Origin: Luscinia megarhynchos
Lineage: Eukaryota; Chordata; Aves; Passeriformes; Turdidae
Direction of reading: 5' to 3'
DNA: 64,000 bases
Assembly (NCBI GenBank): GCA_034336665.1
Contig: CM067566.1
Location: 15,420,330 to 15,484,329, forward strand
How positions within the stretch are numbered: the stretch's first letter is position 1; each line of letters begins with the position of its first letter. Both the position numbers and the translations under genes were made by a program. The notes below the pieces were generated by a model. The model did no database searches. It was given only the letters and a program-made list of their open reading frames with translations, and had not been told where the DNA came from. Positions 51,873 to 64,000 of this stretch are shown one piece after another.

Positions 51873-52184
51873 GCATAGAATCATTAATGTTGGGAAAAGA
51901 CATCTAAGATCAAGTCCAACTGATAACCTAGCTCCACCTTGTTCATCACTAAACTGTCCCCAGGTGCCACATCCACACAGCTTTTGAGCACTTCCAGGGA
52001 TGGTGATTCCACCACTTCAGCCTGTTTCAATGCCTGACCACTCTTTTAGTGAAGAAATGTTTCCTAATATCCCATCTAAATGTCCTGTGGAACAACTTGA
52101 GGCCATTTCCTCTTATCCTGTCGCTTGCTACCTGGGAGAAGAGACCAAGCTCCACTTTGCTACAACCTCCTTTCAGGTGTTGCA
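51873..52184 (-). mobile_element. CR1 LINE 3' fragment with end of ORF2
   Basis: The plus strand opens GCATAGAATCATTAATGTTG and tracks a reversed CR1 tail. On the minus strand the ORF2 C-terminal part reads [20 protein letters not shown] then [13 protein letters not shown], close to the family pattern. The 3' end is at about 51873. The 5' truncation is near 52184, where a T10 run and unrelated sequence begin. One of the younger-looking CR1 tails in the window, but inactive. Confidence 0.94.
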
Positions 52185-54980
52185 TCATTCTTTTTTTTTT
52201 CCCTGTCTCTAACTGATACACCACCTGATGCATATCACCCATCACCACTTAAAAATCCTTCTGTTCATAGCTGAGGACAGCTGGACTTGATCCAATAAAC
52301 CAGCCTATCCTGCCCATTTCATTTATCCTCAAATAAAACCCATACATTTTTCCATGCTACTACCCATGCTTGGAGCATTGGCAAAATTGCCTCATTATCC
52401 TGCTTTGAACTTTCTGTGCATCAAATCTTGTGCTAAGGTGGGGTAGGAAGGAGAGGACATCAAGAGCTAAATGCAGGTTACCTCTGCAGAGCTACAGCAA
52501 AGGGCTGAGGTAACAAGTAAAAAATAATTTTGCTGGTTTTCAGAAAACTGAAGGATTTTTTTTAACAGAATCCATGAAATAATTGTGCATTAAGTTTAGC
52601 CATGACCCTTGAAAAAGGACTTGGCTCTAAACCAAATATTTTTTCATCTTCAGTTTCACTTTCCTGGTATAAATTATTTAAGAAAACATAATTCTACTTA
52701 AAATAATTCTATAAAAAAGTCATCATATTTTTGTCTTTTATATGTATCACAGACATTTCAAAATTATTTCATCCAGCACAATGCTTCCACGTCCCTTATG
52801 TTGTAAGTGATCAGTACTTGTGAAAGCCTACAGAATTTACACTGAAAGGCAATGAAAAAAATAAACCTTCTTTCTGCCTTAAAACCCCTCTTCCTCTTAT
52901 CTGAGTGTTTGTGCTGTCACCAGCTATTGGAAAATGTGAATTTTTCTACATAAAAATGATTAGTGCTAATGAAATCTCTAGTAAACCATGTGGAATTTCT
53001 GGCCCTTCTGTCTATTGGGGCTCTTGGCGATATTTTAGAGAACTGTAATTATTTTAAAAATGTGAGTTCTTGGTGTTGCAAGTGCCATTGTTGTTTTGAT
53101 GGAAGGACTTTATCAGACACAGAGGTTTTAAAGCCTTTTTTAAAGAAAGTCAGTTTCAATTCACCTAATGTCCTCTCAAAGTTCATTCCACACCAAAGAC
53201 CTTTTGTTCCCAGACTTTACATGTGCTTCTACATCAGGTTTGTGATGGAGAAGAAAAAGACATTATAATTCTAAAACTCTATAAGGTAAAAATGGTTTAG
53301 TTAAAAACTAAACATTGCAAGTTTTATAGTTCAGGAAACTGGTTTTGTTAAACAGTAGAATTTATTGGACTATTACATTTGCATTTTTAAATAAAGGTTT
53401 TATGTAAACCAAGTTTTATATAGCCTATGTTTTGGCCCAAATAGGACTCATAGTAATTGCATCCTGACTAGTCAGACATATTGGATCCTTCTTTTGCATC
53501 TGGTGTTTTTGAAATGTGTAAGATTTATATAGCAAGCAAATAATGTCCATCTTAATTCTGATATTTCATTTTGCTGTCCTGAATACACAGCGGTGGTGGA
53601 TGCCCTGAATGAGGAAGCTTTTCCTTTATTAGCAGTCCCACTGCTTGGAACTTTCCCAAAATTGGTACTTTAAAATTCTGCCATAGGGCTGCCCAGCTGG
53701 GCAAACTCTGTGAAACTTGATGTATGGCATAGGGCGGTGTTTGGGTTGTGCTTGTTTGTCTGGTTTTTTTCTTTTGCTGCACTGCCAAGGAGAATGATTG
53801 ATTTTCCACAGGGTGGCTGCAGCAGTGCCAGTTTTCTTCTGCTCAGTCTGTTTTATGGAGGTCACTGAAAGCACCTGATGTCTGATATAAACAGGGAAGG
53901 AGAAAAACATTTGAAGAAGATCCAAGGCCAAATACCACCTTCTTTACAGTGTGAAGAGGAAGCAAAGGAATCCTGAATCACTCATCTCCTGACTCCAGCA
54001 GTATCTCCTTTCTATGATGTGAATTAAGAAGTCAGTACATTTAGCAACTGAACTTAATAGAATGAGTTTCCTTTTGTTTCCAGGAAGGGAGCACGAATCA
54101 GCAATCCCTCAAAAAAAAAAATGGCCACAAAGAAACTTCCTCATTCCCAGAGATGGTCTGGAAAAATCAGTGACCTAATATGACATACAAAGACAAGGAA
54201 GCAGATACTGTGGGGAAGTGCACATTTGCTCACAGAGTGCTCTGCTGGTGGTCTTCTTCTCCCTTCCTTGCTTCTCAGAACACCAGTCTGTGTTCTGCCA
54301 GATCAAACTGTCCCACACAGCCTCCAGCTGTATCCCTCTGATTCTCCAGGGCCAGAATACCCACATCCATTCAGAGGGATTGGTCTCACGGCAGTCTTCT
54401 TTTTGAAGGTTCCAATTTTTAGAGCTCATGGGAAAATAACAAAACAAAACAATAAAAACAAACCTAATTCATTCTTAGAAAGTAATTAACCTTCTGCAGA
54501 ATAATCATGCTGCATTTCAGAAGGTCAGCAGTTAAAGGATGAGCACTTTGGCTTCAGCTCACCAAGCAGCACATGCTCCCTTTGAGGCCACAGGGTATGG
54601 AGTCAAGTCTTGGGTCAGATTTAGTGATTTTCCAGCACAGTTCACGTTGCTGCAAAGTGCAGTTTCATTGGGTTTTTAAGTACAGTACATTATAGGGTCA
54701 AGCACAAGAACATTTTTGTGTATGCCAAGGCACTTGGTAATGTTAACATTTGCTAAGACCATTTTTCAGCATCTCTCATTTGGTTTGCCAAGGCATGTAA
54801 ATGGATGCTCAAGTTGTAGTTGGGAATGTGCAGCTTATATGGATGAAACAGAATCTTTGAGTTTCAAACAAAAACTAAAGATGTGTCTCTGTACTGGAAT
54901 TTTGTGAAGGGTAACTATTTATACATATTTTTCTGTTTAGAGAGTTTTTATCTCTTACAGGACAAATACATCCAGCATTA

Positions 54981-55025
54981 CTGTACATATATTACAGAAA
55001 CTGTACTGTACAAATTTTACAGACA
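54981..55025. repeat. 20 bp units, 25 bp period duplication
   Basis: CTGTACATATATTACAGAAA (54981-55000) and CTGTACAAATTTTACAGACA (55006-55025) match at 17 of 20 positions, and each is near-palindromic (CTGTA...TACAG). Confidence 0.8.
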
Positions 55026-56345
55026 TACTAACTTCTATTACTTCTGCCTTTTAATTTGATTTCTCTTTAGCTTTTCTTCTCTCTTTTTGCTTTTTTTTTC
55101 TTTTTTTTTGGGAGGGGGGAGAAAAACTCTGTGAACTGTTATTTTGGGCTTTTTATACAGTGTCTTTTCTTGTTCCATTTTAAACATATTGGCAATCACA
55201 ACAACAATCATTCACTGAATTTGTTCCTGGCATTTTACAACCAACAGCCGAGTTGTTGACAGAATACTGGGAGGTTTGTGCTTTTTTTTCTTGGGGACAC
55301 TGGGGATTCCTTAAAGAAGTTTTATCCATCCAGTTCAATTACTTGGGGATTTTTTTTTCTCAACCTGGTTAAATATTAGAATACCATTTCCAGGCAGAGC
55401 TACTTGTGTCCCAAAAGGAGGCTGTTTCCTGGTGTTAACCACCATAATGTTAAACCCTACAGTTATTCATTTGAATCTTAGTCATACTGAGGTTTATATC
55501 TTCTTGTTCTTGATCAGATTATTAACCCCACCCTCACCTCGACTCAATCCCATTTATTTCAATGTCTTTATCTTCACAGAAAGGCAAAACTTATGAAGTA
55601 CAAGTGATCTGAAAGCCAGTGATTTAGCAGTAAGGTTATTAGCATACCTAGCATTGACAGTTCTGCTTTCTGCATTATTTTGGATTTTTATTATTTTCCT
55701 TCTTTCATTCCATTTTAGCTCTTTAATCAGGCTTCAGCCGTGGAACATTTTCTTCTCTTAAGATTTGCTTGATAGAGTAGCTTTGGAAGAAAAAATTTTA
55801 TTAGCATTTCACAGCAATTTTATTTTATCTTTAGTTTATGGTTCAGTCTAAATTAATCCTTGGTTAAGGCACTGCATGGCTCCATGGGGCATTTGACATG
55901 CCTAACATATTAATGGTTCAAAATCACCCATCATTTCCTTTCTCTCTCCTTGGTTTATCTCTCTGTGTCACATTTAAGTAAAAAAGGCTCTTTTGGGATG
56001 AAGCCTATGCCTGTGCTAAGAACAGGGTCCCAGGCATCAGAAGCATTTACAGATGTTACACTACATTTCAGGAAGTTCTGTGTGGGAACCTTTTGAAATT
56101 AATAGCTTAGATTTCATTACTGTCTGATGGATATTCTTGTGTTTTTCCAGCAAGCTATTTAGCACAACAATTTTATATACAACATTTTTTATTCAGCAGG
56201 ACTTATCACCAAAAATATGGTTCGAATATTTTAAATTTCAAACTACATAATAGGCATTTAAGAAGAAAATCATTCAGCAGTGACTGGATTCTGAATGACT
56301 TCTTCAAGTTAACTATATATATAACAAATTCTGTCTCCAAAGTAC

Positions 56346-56365
56346 CATGGAGACTTGTCTCCATG
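56346..56365. repeat. Perfect 9 bp inverted repeat, 2-base centre
   Basis: CATGGAGAC and GTCTCCATG are exact reverse complements around TT, forming a near-palindrome of mixed composition. Confidence 0.75.
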
Positions 56366-57990
56366 ATGAAGATTATTTTAGAGGTGGAAAATACAAATTA
56401 CTTAGATTCAGATTTTCATATCACCTGTTTTCTTTACGTTTTAAAAGGAGAGGGTGAAAAAATGGAATTATTGTTCCAAGCAAGCAAATTTCTCAGAACT
56501 CCAATTTGTTGTTGAATTTTCCATTTCATCATTCATAAGGAGAGAATGTGTTCACTGAAACTACACTGGTCTTGGCTTAATTTCCATCCGCTGGGTGAGG
56601 GGGTTATATTTTGTGTTCTAGGGTGATGATGCCAGCACTTACAGCACAGGTCCATCCAGTCCTGTCAGTACTCTGGCTGTAGCCAACAGCAGGAAAACAG
56701 TGCCACTTTCCAGGGACCCTCGAGCCTCTGTGTATTTGCTACTGAGAGAATAAACCACCTGAATAGATGGTAGATTTGTGTGGGGTTTGCCATTAATTTC
56801 TCCAGTCATTATTTAAACCCATTAAGTACACATTTATTTAGATATGAATAATATACAATACACACAGACAGCACACTGATTTGAAAATTCGAGTCAAGGC
56901 ATTTCACAGACACTGTGCATCACTTTTACTTCAATTTTCATGTGCTCCATAAAATGAAGACTCAATGCCTAAAGGTTTACTTAGTACCACTCTGAAATTC
57001 TTAAAAGCCAGAAATCAAATTGACTTTTCCATAATCATATTCAAAAATACAAATTTATCAAATTTTAATTTCCATTTTAAAAAAATATTTGAAGATTTTT
57101 TTTAAATATTCTAATATTATGGTAATCAACAGACATACTGAGAGGCTACACAGCATAACCAGACAGTTGTTATTTTATAATAGCACTCTAAAACTTCTTT
57201 CAGCTCTTAAAAGTTACCCCATGTTGAGCACAGAAGCAGTTTTGTTCTACACAGCATTGGGCAAAATCTTCACATCTGAAGTAATATGAATGATGCCTGT
57301 GGATATTTTCATGTCATATTAAAGATTTCTTCTTGTGGAAAGTTCCAGCTACAAACATGCAATAAAAATGTGGCAGTAAAATCTGATAAATGAATGCACA
57401 GGGTACTTCACCAAGAAGTAGGTTCCATCCCTAAGGGTGAAAGCCATGTCAGAGGGGCAGCTTCACTATAAATGAGAGGGCAGAAGGGAAAAGCATTGAG
57501 GCTGATCTTACCTTGGAGCTACACCGAGCACTGGATCAATAGCTGTCATTAGCAGAGGTCCCTTAGAGGAAGCTGGCTGCCACAATGCTGACATTTAACC
57601 TGTGTCATGTGGCACCATGTGCTCACCGAGAGAGCTTCAAGTTTAGAACCAGAAGACAGAAAATTAAAGGACATTCCTAAGCTGAATGACTTTCCTGGAA
57701 TTTGAGAAGCTGCTGCATTTCAAGCAAAAGTAACCTCTTGTTGCAAGAGATCTGTAAAGTTACAGCTAGTTTTAAACTGCACTTTACACATTTCACCTAG
57801 TTATGTGTACTTGGAATCACTGGAACAGAGAAACACTGCACGTCTGCACAAACCTCATTATCAGTTGAAGGCATGCCATATTCATTAGATTAATCTTAAT
57901 TTGCCATTGAATCTCATTTCATTCCAAATGTGTTGTCATTTCAACTAATTTAACTAAAATCCCCCCCGAATAATGATCTTGCCAACCCTG

Positions 57991-58016
57991 GTAAACACAC
58001 TGTTTGTGTTGTTTAT
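57991..58016. promoter_or_regulatory. Forkhead-like motif cluster
   Basis: GTAAACA (57991-57997), the core forkhead-factor site, is followed by TGTTTGT (58001-58007) and TGTTTAT (58010-58016), which are forkhead-like on the other strand. It lies in a block at about 57890-58030 that looks less repetitive than its flanks. Binding is an inference from consensus only. Confidence 0.25.
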
Positions 58017-58026
58017 ATTGCCTGCC

Positions 58027-58389
58027 TCAGCTGACAGCCCTCTCTGAGACAGTCTGTATTTTTAATATTGTAGCATGATCACAAAACACTGAAGATAGAG
58101 ACAGCATACACATGTCCACAGAATTAAAATGAGATCCAAAAAAATTTTTAAGAACTTTTAGTTGCTTATAGATACAAAATGCTTTTGTTTCCAAAGGCAC
58201 TGAATAAGTAAAACCAGACTGCTCCTGAAGCTGGGTGACTTCATATATGGCAGCACTGTCTAGAACCCTCTGAAACAATAGATTTCTCATGGTTTCATCG
58301 TTATCTTTTATTATGATGATTGCACAATCCCCTAACTCCAAGAAAGTTGTAGTCTGAATAGACAAAAGGGGAAGAATGGAATGAGCCAC
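58027..58389 (-). CDS. Unrecognised 120-codon ORF, doubtful
   Basis: The minus strand is open for 120 codons from an ATG at 58389. The product is of fairly ordinary composition, includes runs such as FLELGDCAIIIIKDNDETMR and LLFQRVLDSAAIYEVTQLQ, and ends at a TGA. No signal peptide, clear membrane segment, domain or known family was recognised. A pyrimidine-rich stretch ending TTCAG lies just inside the ORF on the minus strand (near 58353-58370) and resembles a splice acceptor, so a real internal exon or an old retrocopy is conceivable. No partner exon or promoter was seen. It stands out mainly because its composition is more protein-like than the other ORFs. Chance is still the leading explanation. 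Confidence 0.15.
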   Translation of the reverse strand: MAHSILPLLSIQTTTFLELGDCAIIIIKDNDETMRNLLFQRVLDSAAIYEVTQLQEQSGFTYSVPLETKAFCIYKQLKVLKNFFGSHFNSVDMCMLSLSSVFCDHATILKIQTVSERAVS

Positions 58390-61300
58390 AAAAGAAAAGT
58401 GACATATCCAACAATCAGATGGTACAGGATCTGCCCAATACTATTCTAATACCACAGTCATCAGTACTCAGACTACTACACATATAAGCAGTGTACTAAC
58501 ACATGTTGTTGCTGATTCTTGTTTATCATCTTCTCCCATCCAAGCAACTACATTTAGGAATGTCATTCTTGAAAGTGCACAAATACTGAAGATGATAATT
58601 CTCCCTGTAACTTCATCCCTTTTGTTCTAACAGAATGCCAAACACAAAAATTCCTGACTTCCAAATTTCCTCTAATAATTTTTTTACAGTAGTCCTTTGC
58701 TATATGAGGCATAACAGAAAGTGTTTTCTATGACCAAAACAATTATAAAAGCAAACTCTGACTGAAGTCTACAGAGGAAACAGAAGATAATTTCAAGCAA
58801 ATTACAGATCTGTGGTATCTTCAAATAGGAATGAACTAAAAAGATTTTAGATGCATCTTGCAACTTATTTCTGTTGAAAAAGTAGCTAAGATGTCTTGTT
58901 TTGAGGAAATGAATATAAATTTCCTCGAAAATACCATGAAAGTTCATAATCTTGTAAAATTATCTTTATACCATGCTGTGCCTCATGAAAATAGGGTAAT
59001 AAAGAGTCCTACATCTGTCTTCAGAGAGGACATCCTTTGTAGTTAAAATCCTTTTCACCTTCTCCTTGGTTTATATTGTCCACCTGCATCCACCTTGCAA
59101 TCATTGAAAATCTCACCTTCATCTTTCAAGTCCTTTCTCCTCAGTGCCTTAGAGTCTCACAGGAAAAAGGCACAGAAACTTTTAGTAATCCTGGTAAATC
59201 AGTTAGCAAGCTACAAACCTATTTTTTAATTCCAATATGAGGATGGGTTTCCTTTGATCTATTCTGGTGCACACTAAGATTTTTTCCAAGAGCAACAACT
59301 ACAGAGCTGACAGCAATGTCTCCTTGCTTGTACAGCTGATGAAATATTCCTTTTTAGCAGCAGATCATAAAAGAAACTGATGATTCATTACTGGGTTTTT
59401 TTAATTCTCTCATCCCCATCAGAATTTTTTCGTGGTCTAACTTTGTACTGGTGACTGCTAAACAGCTCAGAAAAAAGCAATGCAACATTTTAGAAATAAC
59501 TGCTGCATCCAGTGAAACAGAATTTTAACCTTGTCACTCCCCATTTCCCTTTTCCTGCACCCATCCCACTGAAGTTTAATGCCAGAGGTTAAATGCTTGG
59601 AAGCAAACACAGAGCTCCCTTTTGTACTCAGACTTAGTAGAACAACCACTTGAAAAGGATCTAACCACACTTTGAGGGGCTCTTAGGTGAAAATGCTCTG
59701 ACAAATCTTGCTTTCACAAAACCTTTCCTGTTTCTCAGGCTGCATCCTCCATGTACCCAACTCTCACAAATCTCAGGTGGCAAGAGCCTGAGGAGCCTAA
59801 ATAAAAGCAGCCAAGAACTGGCCTAGAAGTAAAACCAGGAAAAATTGGACTGGTGAACAGTTTTTCACACCTAAGGAGACAATGCTACTCTGGGAAGAAT
59901 CCATGCAATACAGAAAAAAATGTATAAATATTTCTCTAGAACAGAAGTATTTTCCTGAGTGGCTTTAAAGTTTTGCTCCTGAAATCTTTCAGTACATTTG
60001 AGCCAACATCCCTAAAGCAATAATGAGAAAGCAGCAACAATAATTCCCATGACTCAATGAATTTAAATTAAAATTCATATAATGACATTAATTTGAAATC
60101 TGTTGGAGCTAAAAAATTTGGAAGAGTAAGCCCAAAAACTTGGAGAGAAGTCCACTTGAGAGTAGCTATAAGTTATGTTAATTCAAATTTTTAGAATGTG
60201 AGAAATAAACACTTTTCATTTTTAAAATAAACCTGAAAAATTTAATGAAGACTAATTTTCTATTTCATCATTTTTGGCTGTAAATAAACTTCTGTTTGTA
60301 GGGTACAAGCTAAGAATATCTTTATCATGCCATTTGAAGGTAAGAATCAGTATCATCTTTCTTTTATTCTCTTTCCCCATCCCTTCTTTTTCTTTTAAAT
60401 CCTTCCTTTAGGGTGCACAGAAGAAATTTTCATTGTGTGGGGGGAAAAAAAAGGAAAGCTTTAAAATATAAAAATTAATTTTACTAGGAAGCTAATGAAT
60501 GCACCATAACCCAGATTTTCTATGGCTATTGCATTAGGGAGAAAGAGTTATGAAACTTCATGCTTTTATAAATTTTGTTGAGCTTGCAATCCTGGCTGAA
60601 GGAGAGAGCAAATTCTCAGGTGCTAAACATCAAATTGCTTATTGGAACAGCTGCTGCACTGAGCTGAATAAGCAGGGCATGCAGGGAGTGGCTTTTCCTA
60701 GGCTAATTTTTGACCAGAATCAGTGCTAACACAAATTAAAAGGAATATCTTACAGTTAGAATACTATTATTGTTATTTCCTTTCCATTAAATGTACAGAC
60801 ATAAGTGTTCTTTTTGCACCTCTTATTTCTGTTTTTGTCTCACACTGGCCAGGCTCTGAAATAGAAATTTTATGTTTCCTATTCTCCAAGCTGTAAAATC
60901 TGGGTTGTTTTTGCTGTTGTTGGGTTTGTGTTAGATTCTGTTTTAGAGGGGTAGGGTGGTGTTTTTAAGCAAATATTATCTGAAATGGGAGACTGGAAAA
61001 GCAGACCTTCCTCCTTTTTGAGGAACAGTGATATGCACTGGAATAAGGATTAAATTAGGAAACCAAGCACTGGTTTTCTTTTTCCAAAGAAAAAAATTCT
61101 TGTAATGGCACTAGCTCACTAAGCCCTTTAAAGTATAGATTGCTTTTCTCTACATTACAAAGAAAGTGTTCCCTGATTTTATGGCAGATGGGGAGAAAAC
61201 CTTAAATATCAGGGAAGGATACAGATTAGAATGTAGATTATTCCATATTCAGATTCTTTAACTTCCAGATATGAGTTTGGGTGCAGTTAGGGTTGAGCAA

Positions 61301-64000
61301 GTATTAGTTGCTCTGTGATGGAAGCAAGATTAATAATATATATTAAGATTAACAAGATTAAAATTAATATTATTATCATTAATACCATTCATAACCTATT
61401 TTGGTATAAAGTAGGAAGAAGGGGAATGCTGACACACCTCTCACTGCAGACCCTGTACATTGACAACTCTGCAAAGTAGGTAGGAATGTCTGGAGTAAAA
61501 GGCATGATCCTGAAAAGCAGGCTCCATCAGACTTTCATTAATACCTCCACCCAACCCCCTTCTTACTTTCAGGCCTTATTTCCTTAAGCTTTCATTTCAC
61601 TCTTAGTGTTTCTGCATCTTTTTTTTCCCTCCAGTGAAGTAGAGGTTCTACTCCTGCTGCAGAATGAAAGGTGCCACTCCTGAGATCTCCTGCTCACTTA
61701 GAACAACAAATTACCAAGAAAGTCAGCTTCTGTTTCCAGCAGGCTCCAATTCATGTTAGGAGCCTGCAGGAAATGGGCACATTGCAGCATCTGATTAAAG
61801 TCTTTCATATCTTAGATTAATGCAGGGTCAGATGGTGAAAATTCTTTCTGTAATAGAGAGCAAGCTGAAACAAAGCTAAAAAGCCTATCCATTTAAAATT
61901 CAAGCACAAGGGGGAAAAAAAAGTAAAGTAATCCTAATAATTATATAGATGCTTTTGAAAACTCTCCTAACATGTACTTTTTCCCCCAACTGCTAGAGAG
62001 GGTCCACAAACCTTCACATTTCAATAATTAGTGGGAGATAATTATCTGGAGAGCAACTTCCATACATTTTCATCACAATTAACAATAAACAAGCACAAAA
62101 CCACTAGAAGCTTGATTTATGAAAGTCTGGTAATGCATTCTAGGGCACATCCAGGATGCAGCCAGGCCTTCCCTCTTCACAAACAGGGACAGAACTTTCA
62201 CATTTTCTGAATCACTACTTCCCACTTCTTTCCATCACAATCCTCTAGTCAAGCAAAAACTTGCCAATCACTAGCTCAGTCCATAATTCTGATACTCCAC
62301 ATGGTCTCACTATATCAGCAGTCACCTTCTCAGGATCTCAGATTTCTCGCCCTTTTAACAACCCACTCTGAGGTTTAATCTCCCAGGTGCTTCCTGTTTG
62401 CAGATTTTGCAGCAATAAACAACAGTAAGTATGGAGGTTTGCTGTGTATTGCTAGTTGTGAATCTGGAAGTGGAGAAGCTGTCTGAGAGAAGCAGGATGA
62501 TGTTTTTTGCACATTGTTTTGAAAACTTAGTAAAAAAATACAATTATATTTATTTCAGTAGAAAGTACCTTTACAGAGTACTTCATTTACAGAGATTTGT
62601 AAATACTCCCAAGCTAATGTTTTCTCAAAAAACATTCACTTATTCTGTTGACCATGGAAAAAGTTGCTGTTGGGCCATTTAACTTCCAAATGAACTACAG
62701 AAAAAATATAGCAGAGTCTGACTAAATGTTTCCTGAACAGGCAAGTTTTTAAATGCCTAACATACAAGTGCCTGTATTATAAGTCTCTTGTCAAATAAGT
62801 GCATGCTTACTTTCCTGCACAATTAATTCATTTAAAACATATTTCTAGATCAGATGTTGGGTCTATTTTGCAGCCAAAAGATACTTGGTGTCTTATAGTT
62901 TAAGAAATGCTAACTGAAATGGTGGGAAAATTTCAAATTACTTTTCAGAAGTTCACATCAGCTACTTTTTTTTGCTCAGAAATTTTTTAAAGTTTAACCT
63001 AAGCATCTCAAAATTACTATATTTTCCTCTATTTGAATTCTATGGTCTTTGTTATGTTTTCAAACAAATAATCTTACAAATCATGGATGCCCTGAGTGCC
63101 CTCAGAACATACTTCTGTGTTTCATTTTACTGGCATGGCAATTATAGGCAATTTCCCAATCCTGGTGTGGACAAACAGGTGGTGACCTCAGACAGACTCT
63201 TAAATAAGCCCCTTATTCTTACTTGTCATTTTCCTGATTACTTACTCTCCAAAACCAGTTCATCTTTGCCTGCAATTTTTTTGTAGACGTAAGTAAAACT
63301 TAAATACATAATGTTAAAATTTGTTTGTAGTAAAATGGAGTCACACTGTAAATTGCTACACAATCTGTCTCCTCTTTTTTGACAAACACCATCCAACAGT
63401 GACTGTTCATACAGACAGGAAGACGTAAAGCATACCCTTTTCCTAGATGTCTTTTTATGAAAAAGAAAAATTTTTGGTCCTTTCTGTTCCTAAGAAATAG
63501 AAAGAAATAAGTGCAGAAATGAGAAAAGAAAACAGGGCTGTCTTTCTGAATCTTTCTGCAAGATGTTGTGGCAATGAGGTGCTGCTATTACTCAGCATAT
63601 TCCTTATGGGAAAGGGGACTGAATTTCAAAACTGATTAAGGTCTCTGCTATGAAAAGGCCAAAGACCTCAGCTAAGAATCCAGCCAGGATTTCAAAAATT
63701 GTCCCTGCAGCAGCTTAATGCATAAACAGCAGGAGCAGACACTACAGTTATTGACAATAAAAAATGACTCAAAAAGATAAAGATTGACATAGTAATCAGA
63801 GGGGTTGTGTGGTACCCCTCCAGCAGTTATTGGCATAGCATGAGAAAAACAGCACTTCTCTTTTGCTCCTTGAAAGTGTGCACATGAGGTGGGGCTGAGG
63901 TGATGAAGCAGACTCTCACCATCAAGAACTTGACACGAGGTATTCATCCTTTCTCTAGGTTTTGTGAGCATGATTTCACATTGGGATAAAGAGCTGAATT
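58390..64000. other. AT-rich unique sequence to window end
   Basis: No exon, RNA gene or mobile element was recognised. A TTAAT/ATTAA-rich low-complexity stretch lies at about 61329-61384. ORFs are up to about 104 codons (62972-63286, plus) and lack family resemblance. Confidence 0.5.
61329..61384. repeat. AT-rich low-complexity stretch
   Basis: Almost only A and T with repeated ATTAAT, ATATAT and AAGATTAA words; partly self-complementary. Confidence 0.7.

Larger units (their letters stand above)
52185..58026. other. AT-rich unique sequence
   Basis: No gene or mobile element was recognised. Contains a 25 bp-period duplication (54981-55025), a T/G-rich run near 55085-55125 and a 9 bp hairpin (56346-56365). 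A cluster of forkhead-like words lies at 57991-58016. A 101-codon plus-strand ORF (52963-53268) is unrecognised and probably chance. Confidence 0.5.

Noticed and set aside
56219..56230. tRNA B-box-like GGTTCGAATATT
   Set aside because: No A box, acceptor stem or cloverleaf could be found around it.
1..64000. CRISPR arrays or bacterial operons
   Set aside because: No regularly spaced repeats and no ribosome-binding-site-linked gene clusters; the sequence is clearly vertebrate.

Overview
The window looks like AT-rich, gene-poor DNA from a bird, most likely a songbird. The main evidence is seven CR1 LINE fragments. Most end on one strand in the avian CR1 terminal repeat (variants of ATTCTATG), and several still show recognisable pieces of the CR1 reverse-transcriptase ORF. 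There is also one solo LTR of an endogenous retrovirus. I see no Alu, L1 or other mammalian repeats, no bacterial gene organisation, and no CpG island. The bird assignment rests on CR1 features; the songbird guess is weaker and comes from the general look of the LTR.

Layout. 1-5311: AT-rich unique sequence with small hairpins and simple repeats. 5312-7219: the largest element, a 5'-truncated CR1 on the plus strand with a decayed ORF2. 7220-17802: unique sequence interrupted by a short minus-strand CR1 tail (10241-10328) and a 0.5 kb plus-strand CR1 (12829-13329). 17803-18045: minus-strand CR1 tail. 18046-29319: unique sequence that includes the best candidate for a conserved non-coding element (about 20281-20770). 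29320-29905: minus-strand CR1 with an internal deletion and a mutated catalytic motif. 29906-37356: unique sequence with a short CR1 tail (36845-36956). 37363-38108: solo LTR with TG...CA ends and a perfect 6 bp target-site duplication. 38115-51872: unique sequence with a second conserved-element candidate (about 45800-46110) and a small GC-richer patch (46990-47330). 51873-52184: minus-strand CR1 tail. 52185-64000: unique sequence with one unexplained 120-codon minus-strand ORF (58027-58389).

No convincing host protein-coding exon, tRNA, rRNA, snRNA or CRISPR array was recognised. The open reading frames are short, overlap on both strands and mostly look like chance, or they lie in the CR1 elements or the LTR. 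The window is best read as intergenic sequence or a long intron. All transposable elements seen are truncated, deleted or recombined to solo form, so none should be autonomous. I found no new multi-gene biological system. The observations most worth checking are the intact solo LTR, two long perfect inverted repeats (28099-28154 and 36504-36551), the conserved-element candidates and the unexplained ORF.
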